Both the position numbers and the translations under genes were made by a program. From positions 5,051,501 to 5,115,500 of the forward strand of contig NZ_CP012602.1 in the NCBI RefSeq assembly GCF_001278805.1: a stretch of 64,000 nucleotides of DNA, in the 5' to 3' direction. The notes below the pieces were generated by a model. The model worked only from the letters and a program-made list of their open reading frames with translations, was not told where the DNA came from and searched no databases. Positions 17,087-26,034 of the stretch are shown in pieces. Position 1 is the stretch's first letter. The number at the start of each line of letters is the position of its first letter. Source of the DNA: Bacillus sp. FJAT-18017. GTDB taxonomy: Bacteria > Bacillota > Bacilli > Bacillales > Cytobacillaceae.

Positions 17087-19807
17087 TTAAAATAATTTTT
17101 CCCCTGTCATGTCAAGCCACTCAAGCTGCCTTAACCTGATAGTGAACAATGACATAGGGTCATGGAATTTTTCGGGATTCTTCTTCATGTCAGCTGCCAA
17201 CCCTCTGCTGTCGGCCAATTTATCTTCCGTGTCCGAGAGAGTTTCTGCAAGGACGGTACGCGGGTTCTTAAAGAACAGCGAAATATCATTGCCAATTGCT
17301 TTTTCAAACATGTCAAATTGTAAGAAGAACCTGCTATTGACTTGCCTTGCCGCATCGGTATAATCCTCGCCTTCAACAAATGCTTTATAACGGTTATAAA
17401 GCATGGCATTATTTTGAGGCAATGCTCCCAACAATTTACCCGCGCCCTTTAAAAGAATTTGCGATGGGGTCCGGCGCAGCAGCACATTTACCTTATCAAG
17501 TTGATATCTGGTTCCCATCCTGTCAATATCCCGTTTCCAATCCTCGAGTATCCTGAAATCGCAATCCAGCTTAATCCAATTGTTTCCGTAAAGCGAATTG
17601 AAGCTTTCACTCATTTCATCAAAAAATTCCTGAATAACATCCAATTCCCCGCCGATTTCTTCAATCCAGCCAGCTAGCGAGGACCTTAACTTCGGCAAAA
17701 GTGTATCATTCAAATAAACATTCAATCTTCTGTTCATTTCATCATTCATCTCAAAATGAACGGTGCGGAAATCACTCGTTTCCTTTAAAAAGTCAGCCGA
17801 CCCCTTAAGCAGTGCCGGAATGTCAACCAGCGCTTCAGCTTTTGCTTCATCAATGATTTGACGGTAAGATTTCCGGACCTTTTCAATCCTTTCCGCTTCA
17901 ATGTCATCCAACTGGTTCATTGCTCCTGTCAATTTGGCTGACATTTGCTCCCGATTCTCTATAATCTCCTGTATACCTGTTTCCTGTTCCATTCTTTGTA
18001 ACAGAAGATGGTCAAGCGTTTTTCTAATCAGAAGCAGCAATTTATCTGTCCGGTTGCCGAGAATGCTTCGTTCCGGAGTTCCTATGACGGCCGCCTTAAC
18101 TATGCTCTCAAAAAGCCTATCCTTGTTCGGAGCCGGGCCCACTTTAATGACTTCGGATTCCGGAAAGGAGTTTTTCAGCACCATAGCCGCTTGTTCGAAC
18201 TCATTCGGGTCAGGTTCACCTTGTTGAGTAAGCAAGAAATGGACTGGAAGTCCTGGTGCCTGCTCCCGGATACGAGCAAGCGCAATCCGTTCCGGTGTTG
18301 TCAGCAAAGCCGCTGAATCTACCGCAAAGAAAAGGCTATCTGCCAAATGTATATACTCCAAATCCTCGAATCCTACATCCTCACCTGAAAACTCAGGCAG
18401 GTCAATAAGTGAAAGCCCAGAATCCCGGAGAAATGGAATCGGCATTGAAAATGTAAATATCCCATTACTTGAATTTTCCTCTTCTACTTCTTCAAGTACA
18501 TCCCCTTTAACAATTCCCTCATCTGTCACAAGACCAATTGCTGCTTCGTCCTGATAGTGAAAAGCGAATGTCTTGCGGGAGCCACCGGCTTCTTCTGGAT
18601 ATGATTCCCCCAGAATCATACGGAGTGCCCAAGCTTTTCCGCTCCCTTCCATGCCAGCTGTCACGATATGCCTGGTCCTGAAATTAGCAAGCTCCCCTGC
18701 AATCCATTCAAGTCTCGGACCAATCTTTAAACCTCGTGATTGTGCCCATGAAGCTATTTCAGAGAGAAGGGCCAGACCTTCAGCAAAATCATTCTCTGTC
18801 CGGCTGGAATAAGTCAATGCCTTTTCTGCTGTTTCTATCGAATTCTGTGATATACCCGCTGGGAACTTCCCACTCCAGGCAAGCAGTGCCGAGGCAGCCA
18901 GCCCCAGCGTGGTCGGATCTGCTATCGCAAGCCAGTTGCTTAATAGCGGCGGCATGATTGGAGCAAGTGATGAAATTGAATAATTCCCCGAAGTCGTGAA
19001 ATCGAGATAAGCCTCTTTGTAAAGAATCGATAACTCAGGCCAAATACCAGACGGAACATCTTCTAATTCTCCAAGCAGCTGATCCCAGCCTGTAATCCAG
19101 GAAAAATAGCTTTCTCGTCCCTTGTAACTCCTCCAGAGTTCAACCGCAAGCAGACCAAACTGCTTTTGATCAACTTCATAAAGGGTTTTCAAGACATGTT
19201 TGAAATAGGATGGTTCCCGGTTTACAGTTACTCCTCGTTCAACATATCCAGTAAGGACACCAGCCCAATCCGCCGACTTAATTCTCACCGTTTCATCAAC
19301 AGCCAATTCCGTTGCACTATCCCAATCCTCTCTGCCCTCAAAAAACTTTCGTGCCAGGATGGTGGCATCCGGATAATCTGGGTTTTCCTCAATTAATCCC
19401 TTAATAGTTTGGGAAGCTGCATCTTCTTTTCCTCTTTCAATGTAAAGCGAGAAAAGCTGGAGCGCCACTTCCGCCCGTAAGGTCCGGTTCTCGGAACTAA
19501 CCGACTTGTAAAAGTCCTCTGCTTTAGCGAGCTGCCCAAGTTCATAATAAGCATCGCCTGTATTTTTTATAGCCCATTGCCCAAGTGCCCCATCTATACC
19601 CTCCCATTTAAAAATGGCAGATTCATAGTCACGGAATGAAAAGTATACTTCCCCCTGAGCAAATCGAATTTCCGGAAGCCCAGCTTCCCCCTTCTGAATT
19701 GCGGCGAGAAACGCTTCTGCCAGTACAGCTGCGGGGTAGCCCCCTTCATGCCCTTCCATCAAGCGTTCATAATACATCTTTTCAATCAGCATTTTTTCAA
19801 GATTCAT
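17087..19807 (-). CDS. Large TPR protein with degenerate dynamin-like GTPase domain
   Basis: 906 residues, no signal peptide or clear membrane segment. Residues ~40-190 resemble TPR helices (e.g. AIKNTGDAYYELGQLAKAEDFY). Residues ~380-590 have a P-loop GTPase layout: GMEGSGKA at ~385 (the Mg-binding Ser/Thr is Ala), LIDLPEFSGED in place of the DxxG switch, and LLTQQGEPD in place of TKxD. A long helical region with coiled-coil character follows (~630-760), then a conserved-looking C-terminus. The layout recalls bacterial dynamin-like proteins with an added TPR arm, but the nucleotide motifs are eroded, so it may bind without hydrolysing. Monocistronic with its own terminator. Function unknown. 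Confidence 0.75.
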   Translation of the reverse strand: MNLEKMLIEKMYYERLMEGHEGGYPAAVLAEAFLAAIQKGEAGLPEIRFAQGEVYFSFRDYESAIFKWEGIDGALGQWAIKNTGDAYYELGQLAKAEDFYKSVSSENRTLRAEVALQLFSLYIERGKEDAASQTIKGLIEENPDYPDATILARKFFEGREDWDSATELAVDETVRIKSADWAGVLTGYVERGVTVNREPSYFKHVLKTLYEVDQKQFGLLAVELWRSYKGRESYFSWITGWDQLLGELEDVPSGIWPELSILYKEAYLDFTTSGNYSISSLAPIMPPLLSNWLAIADPTTLGLAASALLAWSGKFPAGISQNSIETAEKALTYSSRTENDFAEGLALLSEIASWAQSRGLKIGPRLEWIAGELANFRTRHIVTAGMEGSGKAWALRMILGESYPEEAGGSRKTFAFHYQDEAAIGLVTDEGIVKGDVLEEVEEENSSNGIFTFSMPIPFLRDSGLSLIDLPEFSGEDVGFEDLEYIHLADSLFFAVDSAALLTTPERIALARIREQAPGLPVHFLLTQQGEPDPNEFEQAAMVLKNSFPESEVIKVGPAPNKDRLFESIVKAAVIGTPERSILGNRTDKLLLLIRKTLDHLLLQRMEQETGIQEIIENREQMSAKLTGAMNQLDDIEAERIEKVRKSYRQIIDEAKAEALVDIPALLKGSADFLKETSDFRTVHFEMNDEMNRRLNVYLNDTLLPKLRSSLAGWIEEIGGELDVIQEFFDEMSESFNSLYGNNWIKLDCDFRILEDWKRDIDRMGTRYQLDKVNVLLRRTPSQILLKGAGKLLGALPQNNAMLYNRYKAFVEGEDYTDAARQVNSRFFLQFDMFEKAIGNDISLFFKNPRTVLAETLSDTEDKLADSRGLAADMKKNPEKFHDPMSLFTIRLRQLEWLDMTGEKLF

Positions 19808-20169
19808 AACCGCTGCCCCCTGAATACGTGCGTCGTTTTAGTTTGTTCTGATTACTTATTTAACTATTTTTGTACTCTTCAACCCTATTCTAACAGAGTT
19901 CGCAATAGAGTACTCATTTCTGCCTAATAGAAGTACGAAATTAAGTAAGTCTTTCTGCCCGTCCTCAAATGTTAGAAAGAAACTAAACAGCCATCAGTAA
20001 TCACGGGCGGCCTTTCCAACTTCGAAAAATCCGACTCATTAGCATTGTTAAGGAAACTGATGCAAACCCACTTTCTCTGACTTATGAATGGGCGGATGCC
20101 GTGTCAAAAGTGACTTACCAACATAGAGTATAGGGACTTTGCCCATTACAAACAAAGGAGAAATGCCCA
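19808..20169. promoter_or_regulatory. Intergenic region with candidate sporulation-type -10
   Basis: No gene seen. On the forward strand CATAGAGTA at 20122-20130 fits the sigma-K -10 pattern CATAnnnTA upstream of the Q-rich protein; the -35 match is poor. Confidence 0.3.
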
Positions 20170-20526
20170 ATGTATCCATATGGTTACTTTCCACAGCAAA
20201 TCCAGCAACAACCAGTTTTCGCATCACAACAACCTCAATACCAGTATGACACGTTCATCCAGCAGCCTCAGGAGTTCACAGAATTTGAAATGCAGCAATT
20301 TGATCCAGACCGCCAACGTCCGCAAGAGCTTGAGAGAAGGATTACTCAGCTTGAAAGGCGGGCTACACAAATCGAGCGTGAAAATGAGCGCCAATCCAGG
20401 GAAATTACCCGGCTGAATAATCAACTCGATCGGACCCAACGCCGCCTTCAGCGCGTAAATCAACGCCTTCGCACCCTTGAAAACAGATTCAACATCCCGT
20501 TTGTCCCATTTGATGGAGAATTTTAA
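20170..20526 (+). CDS. Q/Y-rich coiled-coil protein, possible spore-coat-associated protein
   Basis: 118 residues. Residues 1-45 are rich in Gln, Tyr, Pro and Phe (MYPYGYFPQQIQQQPVF). Residues ~50-108 form an Arg/Glu/Gln-rich heptad coiled coil (ELERRITQLERRATQIER), ending in a short FVPFDGEF tail. The ATG follows AAAGGAG. No catalytic domain. Composition and a possible sigma-K-type -10 suggest a spore coat or coat-assembly protein, but I do not recognise a named family. Confidence 0.7.
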   Translation: MYPYGYFPQQIQQQPVFASQQPQYQYDTFIQQPQEFTEFEMQQFDPDRQRPQELERRITQLERRATQIERENERQSREITRLNNQLDRTQRRLQRVNQRLRTLENRFNIPFVPFDGEF

Positions 20527-20531
20527 TATTA

Positions 20532-20575
20532 CCCGGGCCTGAATTATTAGGCCTGGGCATTCAATTTATTTTTCA
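20532..20575 (+). terminator. Probable terminator after the coiled-coil gene
   Basis: CCCGGGCCT / AGGCCTGGG stem with an 8-nt loop; only a weak T-rich tail follows. Confidence 0.5.
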
Positions 20576-20667
20576 TTTATACCCCAAACCCCACACAATG
20601 AAAGTACTATTTTAAAACACCATACTTAATTGCAGCATCAGAATGATATATGTTACTTTCTCCCTAG

Positions 20668-20814
20668 CGAGGAATACTCGAAGACTCCCAGCAGTACCTG
20701 AGAAATAACGGACTCCATATTGTTATCACAGAAGGAAACAGCACTTTTTTACAAGCAACTCCTAACTCACTAGCCATCCAAAAATTCTCGTGCGTTAATG
20801 GAGGTAATTTCTAG
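20668..20814 (+). other. Open frame without start, possible gene remnant
   Basis: In the otherwise empty 20576-20924 interval a 48-codon frame with protein-like sequence (ILEDSQQYLRNNGLHIVITE) ends in TAG. It is preceded by an in-frame TAG and has no start codon or ribosome binding site. Possibly the relic of a small gene. Confidence 0.25.
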
Positions 20815-20924
20815 TTCTGTGAGTGCCATAAGCAGCAATGAGAAACTCTCTTGCTACCAAAAAAGATTATCCCCCTGTATGCCGGGAATAATAGAAGTGG
20901 ATATTCATTGGAGGAGGTGGAAGG

Positions 20925-22511
20925 TTGCTTTATCTCGGAAAGGAACATGACCCTAGAAAAAACAGAAAATTAATCTCGGACCTGTCAGCAGGAAGCCCGA
21001 ATATCTCAGAGGCGGTTGCGCATACCGAAAAACTTTTTGAAAACATGAGTGTGGGCGTCAGGGATATTATTAGACAGAAATCTTTTTCTTCTAGGCTGAA
21101 ACAATTTTTCAACCGAATGCCTGTCCTTTTTTTCGCAAAGCAAGCTGGCATATCGGATGAATCAACAACTCTGGTCGGACCTGATGGACATGCCTTTCCA
21201 TCTTGGAAACCAATTCTCGATGAGGAATACACTCACCTGATGTCAGTCATTGATACTGAAGTGAATGTCTCCGACTTCGGCGCTGTCGGGGATGGTGTTA
21301 CAGATAACACAGAAGCATTTAAAAAGGCCATCGGCAAAGGAAGGGTAATTGTACGGATACCAAAAGGAACATTCGTCACTCAAGAGATTCGCCTTCCATC
21401 CTGGACCTGCCTGATTGGCGAAGGAAAAGGCCAAACTATTCTTAAACTCCATGACAAGGCACCAAAATCATCACAGCTAGTTACAAATTCTTCCCATTGG
21501 AAAGGAAATCGCAACATCTTCGTTAAAGGCATGAGCCTTGACTGGAATATTGAAAGGCTGGGGAATATCCCTAAAACAGCAGCAGGCAATAATTTTTCCA
21601 GCTGTTTGCTCTTTGCGAATGTAACGTTTGGCTGGGTAATGGATGTGGAGGGAATCAACCCTGGACTTCATTGCTTTGATGTATCCTCGACCATTTATAA
21701 TTATTCCGGTGATGGGTACCGGGCACGAGGAGGAAGCAACTATATCTGGCTGGACGGACTGAACGGATACGGCTTCGGGGATGACGGCGTAACAACCCAT
21801 CATAGCGATAATATACTAATTTCCAACTGCCATATGTGCGATCCAAGCGGACGCTCGCATAAAAAAGGGTTTTCTAATTCAAATGGATTTGAAGCCGATG
21901 ACGGATCCAGGAATGTTTGGCTCGTTAACAACTCGTCAACACGCTGCTTTGGCGGGGTTGAAATAAAAGCGCATCATAATTCCTCGGCCGCATCAAACGT
22001 CCATATCATCGGCCACTTATCGGTCAACGATAACCGTTCCTTCAATTTTCGCCATATAGGGCACCACAAAAGCACCGATCCAATTTCTAAAACAGCTTTT
22101 AATATCCGTGCGACAAACCTTGTATCTATCGCACCAATCCATACCGATTTGTATGTGGGTTCAAAACCGCGGGCACTGGTCGTTTCCGCATACCGGAATG
22201 TAGCAATTAATCAGTTTACCGCAATCGGGGACCCGGATTATGACTATGGTGGCGAACCAGTGATGGCGATTCAGTACAGGTCTCGGAATGTTGTACTTGA
22301 TAATATTTCAGTAAGTAATTTCCGCACTGCCTGTGCAGATGTGAAGGTATTCGGGGGTGACAACTGCGCTGATTCCGTAGCGGTTCGAAACCTAACAGTC
22401 AGAGATTCCGCTAAACAAGCTGTCCAGATTGGCAAAGGCGTTAGCCAAGTAAGAATTGGCAGGGTACTTGCGCTCGGAAGCAGCCAATCACATAATGAAA
22501 AAAAGGCATAG
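20925..22511 (+). CDS. Cytosolic right-handed beta-helix protein (Pectate_lyase_3 domain)
   Basis: 528 residues. After a ~100-residue polar N-terminus the Pectate_lyase_3 entry motif VSDFGAVGDGVTDNTEAF begins at about residue 115. Parallel beta-helix-like repeats follow to the end, with clustered Asp/His (GFGDDGVTTHHSDN) where a carbohydrate-active site would lie. No signal peptide is visible, which is odd for a polysaccharide lyase or glycosidase. It starts with TTG at 20925 behind GGAGGAGG. It could act on cell-wall or spore polysaccharide, or be a structural helix; no named orthologue recognised. Confidence 0.75.
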   Translation: MLYLGKEHDPRKNRKLISDLSAGSPNISEAVAHTEKLFENMSVGVRDIIRQKSFSSRLKQFFNRMPVLFFAKQAGISDESTTLVGPDGHAFPSWKPILDEEYTHLMSVIDTEVNVSDFGAVGDGVTDNTEAFKKAIGKGRVIVRIPKGTFVTQEIRLPSWTCLIGEGKGQTILKLHDKAPKSSQLVTNSSHWKGNRNIFVKGMSLDWNIERLGNIPKTAAGNNFSSCLLFANVTFGWVMDVEGINPGLHCFDVSSTIYNYSGDGYRARGGSNYIWLDGLNGYGFGDDGVTTHHSDNILISNCHMCDPSGRSHKKGFSNSNGFEADDGSRNVWLVNNSSTRCFGGVEIKAHHNSSAASNVHIIGHLSVNDNRSFNFRHIGHHKSTDPISKTAFNIRATNLVSIAPIHTDLYVGSKPRALVVSAYRNVAINQFTAIGDPDYDYGGEPVMAIQYRSRNVVLDNISVSNFRTACADVKVFGGDNCADSVAVRNLTVRDSAKQAVQIGKGVSQVRIGRVLALGSSQSHNEKKA

Positions 22512-22596
22512 CTGGTCCGCTCCTGCGCTTTGGGCAAATTGATTTGGACACTTTGGACCCAAGTTATGTTTTTCCGGAACGGCAAGTCTTTAACTT

Positions 22597-22627
22597 AAGA
22601 GGGGTGGATGCAGGCATCCCCCCTCTT
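22597..22627 (+). terminator. Hairpin after the beta-helix gene
   Basis: Perfect AAGAGGGGGGATG-type stem (AAGAGGGGTGGATG / CATCCCCCCTCTT) with a CAGG loop; no T tract follows, so termination may be inefficient. Confidence 0.5.
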
Positions 22628-22794
22628 CTCCCAACTCTCTTAAATAAATTTATCTTGAAAACTCCATTTTCCCATGAAAACTCGCATTTAAATCCCTAAA
22701 TACCCCCCCATTTATAGATACCCTTCAGGTATTCTCCTATGGTAGTATAAGGAATACACCAACAAAAGGTATGGAAATTTTTACAGGGGGACCT

Positions 22795-24435
22795 ATGAAC
22801 AAAAAGTTTTACCTTTCTAGCATTATAGCCATCATCGCCCTAATTATCGGAACAAACTATCTATTTACCCTGTTCGGGGCTTCAAATCAAGTTATGACGC
22901 TTAGTCTCGCAAAGGATACTCTATTAACAACAATTATAGGCATTCTTATTTACCTTCTCTTAAAAAAAACAAGAGAACTCAATCGAGCCAGACTAGGGGA
23001 ACAACAACTTTCCACCCTTATCAACTCGATGGTTGATTTCGTGAATTTCAAGGATGGAAAAGGAAGATGGATTGAAGTTAATGAATATGGACTTGAGTTG
23101 TTCCAACTTACCGGAGTAGATTATCGAGGCAAAAAGGATTCAGAACTGGCACCATTTTCGAGGGATTATGGCGATGCACTCCGTTATTGTGAAATTTCGG
23201 ATGAAGAAGCCTGGACCAATCGGAAGATAACTAGAGTTGAAGAAATCCTTGAAACACCCTCTGGAGTTAAAAGGATATTTGACACCATTAAAATACCCCT
23301 GTTTTATCCGGATGGAGAACGTAAAGGACTTGTCATTATCGGCCGTGATATTACTGAAAATAGAATGCTCATTAATTTGCTTGAGGATAGCAGGCAGCAG
23401 TATAAATCCTTGTTTGAATATAACCCGGATATCGTTTACATGACTGATTTAACAGGAATGTTTACTAACGTCAATTCACGCTTTAAGGAAGTAACCGGCT
23501 ATGAACCAGCCGATATTATCGGTAAACGTATTCTAGATTTGATGCCGAATGCGGATAAAAGAATGCTTGGCCGTTATCTTTCAGCGGTCGTGATTCATAA
23601 GGAGCCACAAACCATTGAACTCGAAATAACTACGAGTACGGGATCCACCATTATCGTGGAGTGCACCTCGATGCCAATCATCATAAACGGAAACACCACA
23701 GGATTAATTGGATATGGCAAAAACGTTACCAAGTTGAGAGAAACCGAGGAGCAGCTCCGGCGCTCCGAAAAGCTTTCCGTTGTCGGAGAAATGTCTGCAA
23801 GTGTAGCACATGAAATACGGAATCCGCTGACATCGCTGATTGGGTTTGTACAGCTCTTGCAATCCGAGGATGAAAAGCATCAGTCCTACTATGCAATCAT
23901 GAAAAACGAACTCAATCGAATCAACTCGATTGTGGGGGAGCTGCTCTTATTAGCAAAGCCACAGGAAATAAAATTCCAGCATTCAAATTTATATCTGATT
24001 TTGCACGATGTCATCACATTGCTTGAAACAGAAGCTGCCTTTTATAATGTACAGCTCGAGTACACCATCGGAAGGCAGGAATTATTTCTGGATTGCGAGC
24101 GAAACCAGCTTAAACAATTGTTTATCAATGTGATCAAAAACGCAATTGAAGCCTCACATCCAGGCGGAAAAGTAAAAGTGTGGGCAACAAGAACGGGGCA
24201 CGGAACCGTAACTGTCACCATAACTGATACAGGAATTGGAATCTCCAAGAATAGACTTGAGAAAATAGGCCAGCCGTTCTATTCCTCTAAGGAAAAAGGA
24301 ACCGGACTTGGCCTAACCGTCAGCTTTAAAATAGTTGAATCACATCGCGGGAAGATGGAATTTTCGAGCGAAATCAACAAAGGGACAAAAGTGCTAATTG
24401 AATTACCTATCGAAAAAACCTCCCCTGCAGCATAA
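22795..24435 (+). CDS. PAS-PAS sensor histidine kinase, sporulation-kinase type
   Basis: 546 residues: two N-terminal membrane helices (~10-30 and ~40-58), two PAS domains (~75-190 and ~200-315), HisKA with [18 protein letters not shown] (His ~340) and HATPase with NVIKNAIEAS, DTGIGIS and GTGLGL. The ATG at 22795 follows CAGGGGG; an upstream in-frame ATG at 22771 has a worse site. No partner response regulator is adjacent, and the H-box matches Kin-type kinases, so Spo0F is the likely acceptor. The PAS ligand is unknown. Confidence 0.85.
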   Translation: MNKKFYLSSIIAIIALIIGTNYLFTLFGASNQVMTLSLAKDTLLTTIIGILIYLLLKKTRELNRARLGEQQLSTLINSMVDFVNFKDGKGRWIEVNEYGLELFQLTGVDYRGKKDSELAPFSRDYGDALRYCEISDEEAWTNRKITRVEEILETPSGVKRIFDTIKIPLFYPDGERKGLVIIGRDITENRMLINLLEDSRQQYKSLFEYNPDIVYMTDLTGMFTNVNSRFKEVTGYEPADIIGKRILDLMPNADKRMLGRYLSAVVIHKEPQTIELEITTSTGSTIIVECTSMPIIINGNTTGLIGYGKNVTKLRETEEQLRRSEKLSVVGEMSASVAHEIRNPLTSLIGFVQLLQSEDEKHQSYYAIMKNELNRINSIVGELLLLAKPQEIKFQHSNLYLILHDVITLLETEAAFYNVQLEYTIGRQELFLDCERNQLKQLFINVIKNAIEASHPGGKVKVWATRTGHGTVTVTITDTGIGISKNRLEKIGQPFYSSKEKGTGLGLTVSFKIVESHRGKMEFSSEINKGTKVLIELPIEKTSPAA

Positions 24436-24466
24436 TCTCCTGCAAGTTTAGCCAAGACGTATTGAG

Positions 24467-24499
24467 GGACCCGGAACCATACCGGGTCCTTTTACTTTT
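24467..24499. terminator. Terminator shared by converging genes
   Basis: GGACCCGG / CCGGGTCC stem with a 7-nt loop and TTTTACTTTT on the forward side; it overlaps the stop of the convergent DUF1836 gene at 24492. Confidence 0.8.
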
Positions 24500-25067
24500 C
24501 TCCAGAATTCTTCTCCAATAGTTCGTCTGCGATCTTTTCGGCAACACGCCGGTACATATTGCTCATATGAACAAGAGACGCAATCAGCAGAACTTTTCGA
24601 TTGATATCTTCAGAGTTTGTTTCACATTTATCGTTAACAGCAGCATATCGTTTGGCCAATTCACCCATAAAGTCTCCAGTGTTCGTCTCACAAAGGTCGA
24701 GGTAGATTGAATAAAAACCGCTTAGATCCAGTTCGCCTCGTACTGCCTGATTATTAATGCCCTCTAACACACCTTTAATATCATTGATTGATAGAGCACC
24801 CTTCAGCTGATAAATCATGCTGATCATAACCAGGTGGTCCCTGGTATATTTTTTCTTTTTTACAGGAAAGAACAAATCCCCTTTTGCGTAGTTGTTTATC
24901 ATAGTCTTAGTCAGGATCTTTTCATCCTCATTCCGCTTTGTATCTGCATATTTGTTTTCAAAGAGCTGAATAACCTGATCCATGTACAAGTCTATTCCCG
25001 GCATTTCGTCTAGTCTTAATTGTTTATCTAGTCCAAGCTTGGCCACTAATTCCTCAATTTCTTTCAT
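24492..25067 (-). CDS. DUF1836 family protein (putative DNA-binding)
   Basis: 191 residues beginning MKEIEELVAKLGLDKQL. The central region with ILTKTMINNYAKGDLFFPVK and YTRDHLVMISMIYQLK is the DUF1836 core and resembles the winged-helix/MerR-type fold, so a transcription regulatory role is plausible but unproven. The ATG at 25067 follows GGAGGTAACA. The start region is a perfect 28-bp tandem duplication, giving a second ribosome binding site and ATG upstream but out of frame. Confidence 0.75.
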   Translation of the reverse strand: MKEIEELVAKLGLDKQLRLDEMPGIDLYMDQVIQLFENKYADTKRNEDEKILTKTMINNYAKGDLFFPVKKKKYTRDHLVMISMIYQLKGALSINDIKGVLEGINNQAVRGELDLSGFYSIYLDLCETNTGDFMGELAKRYAAVNDKCETNSEDINRKVLLIASLVHMSNMYRRVAEKIADELLEKNSGEK

Positions 25068-25095
25068 TGTTACCTCCATCATTAATTTCTTTCAT
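25054..25095 (-). other. Duplication-derived 13-codon upstream ORF
   Basis: The upstream copy of the duplicated start (GGAGGTAACAATG) opens a frame of 13 codons. It ends in TGA at 25056-25054, just inside the DUF1836 gene and overlapping its true start. It may be translated and could couple or depress translation of the main gene. Confidence 0.45.
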
Positions 25096-25111
25096 TGTTA
25101 CCTCCATCATT
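25056..25111. repeat. Perfect 28-bp tandem duplication
   Basis: 25056-25083 and 25084-25111 are identical. The unit contains the Shine-Dalgarno sequence and first codons of the DUF1836 gene. 28 is not divisible by three, so the copies are in different frames. Confidence 0.95.
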
Positions 25112-25233
25112 TAAATGTTTTGCCTATAGTATACAGGAAAATACCTTTCTCATAAACATTGACTACATATTGCTATATGTGTATTATCATAAGTAGTTAT
25201 TAAAACTACATTACAAATTACCGAGGTGTATTT

Positions 25234-25881
25234 ATGAATACTTATGTTCGCGAACCTGTTAATGGATTTACCCATTTAGCCGGTGCCCTTCTTTCATTTG
25301 CCGGGCTTTTAGCAATGGTCATCAAGGCTTCACTCGCTGGAATGTCTGGAGTTGCCATTACAGCAGTAATCATTTTCGGTGTTAGCATGATTTTGCTTTA
25401 TTCCGCTTCCGCTACTTACCATTTGGTCATCGCGAAAGATAAAGTAATTGCATTCTTGCGCCGTCTTGACCATTCCATGATTTTCATTTTAATCGCCGGA
25501 ACGTATACCCCTTATTGCCTAATATCTCTAAATGGGCGTGCCGGTTGGATCCTCTTTGGCATTGTTTCCACAGCAGCACTTGGCGGTATTATTTTCAAAA
25601 TGGTCTGGTTCGACTGCCCGCGCTGGCTTTCGACCTCCCTTTATATTATTCTCGGCTGGATGGTAGTATTTGTGGCTCCATTACTATCCGGAAACCTTCA
25701 TTGGGCAGGTTTATTCCTGCTGATTCTTGGGGGGATTTTTTATACAATTGGCGGCATCATTTATGGTGCGAAGCCTGAATTCCTCCGGACAAAGCATATG
25801 GGCTTTCATGAGATATTCCACATTTTTATCCTGCTTGGGAGTTTAGCCCACTTCCTGAGCGTTTATCTATTTGTCTTATAA
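25234..25881 (+). CDS. yplQ: Hemolysin III family membrane protein (YplQ)
   Basis: 215 residues with seven membrane segments. The hemolysin III/PAQR motifs are present: an N-terminal E-P-V-N-G-F-T-H, SATYHL, LDHSMIFILIAGTYTP and, near the C-terminus, GFHEIFHIF with the conserved His residues. PAQR-fold proteins of this group are thought to be membrane receptors or hydrolases; the haemolysin name is historical. ATG at 25234 after GAGGTG. Monocistronic, with a short imperfect hairpin and T run after the stop. Confidence 0.85.
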   Translation: MNTYVREPVNGFTHLAGALLSFAGLLAMVIKASLAGMSGVAITAVIIFGVSMILLYSASATYHLVIAKDKVIAFLRRLDHSMIFILIAGTYTPYCLISLNGRAGWILFGIVSTAALGGIIFKMVWFDCPRWLSTSLYIILGWMVVFVAPLLSGNLHWAGLFLLILGGIFYTIGGIIYGAKPEFLRTKHMGFHEIFHIFILLGSLAHFLSVYLFVL

Positions 25882-25953
25882 TGAAATTTCACCAACCACT
25901 TCGATAACGGGGTGGGTTTTTCACTTATTTTTCCTTCCCTATTCCTATCATCA

Positions 25954-25983
25954 TTGACCATGTTAGGTTTCTTAACATATAAT
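25954..25983 (+). promoter_or_regulatory. tnrA promoter with TnrA box in the spacer
   Basis: TTGACC (25954-25959), 18-nt spacer, TATAAT (25978-25983). A perfect TnrA/GlnR box TGTTA-n7-TAACA lies at 25961-25977, entirely within the spacer, a position expected to repress this promoter. Confidence 0.8.
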
Positions 25984-26034
25984 GTATTAAATTATTAAAG
26001 TCAGAACATTTGAGTTCTTCAAGGGGGAGTCAGG

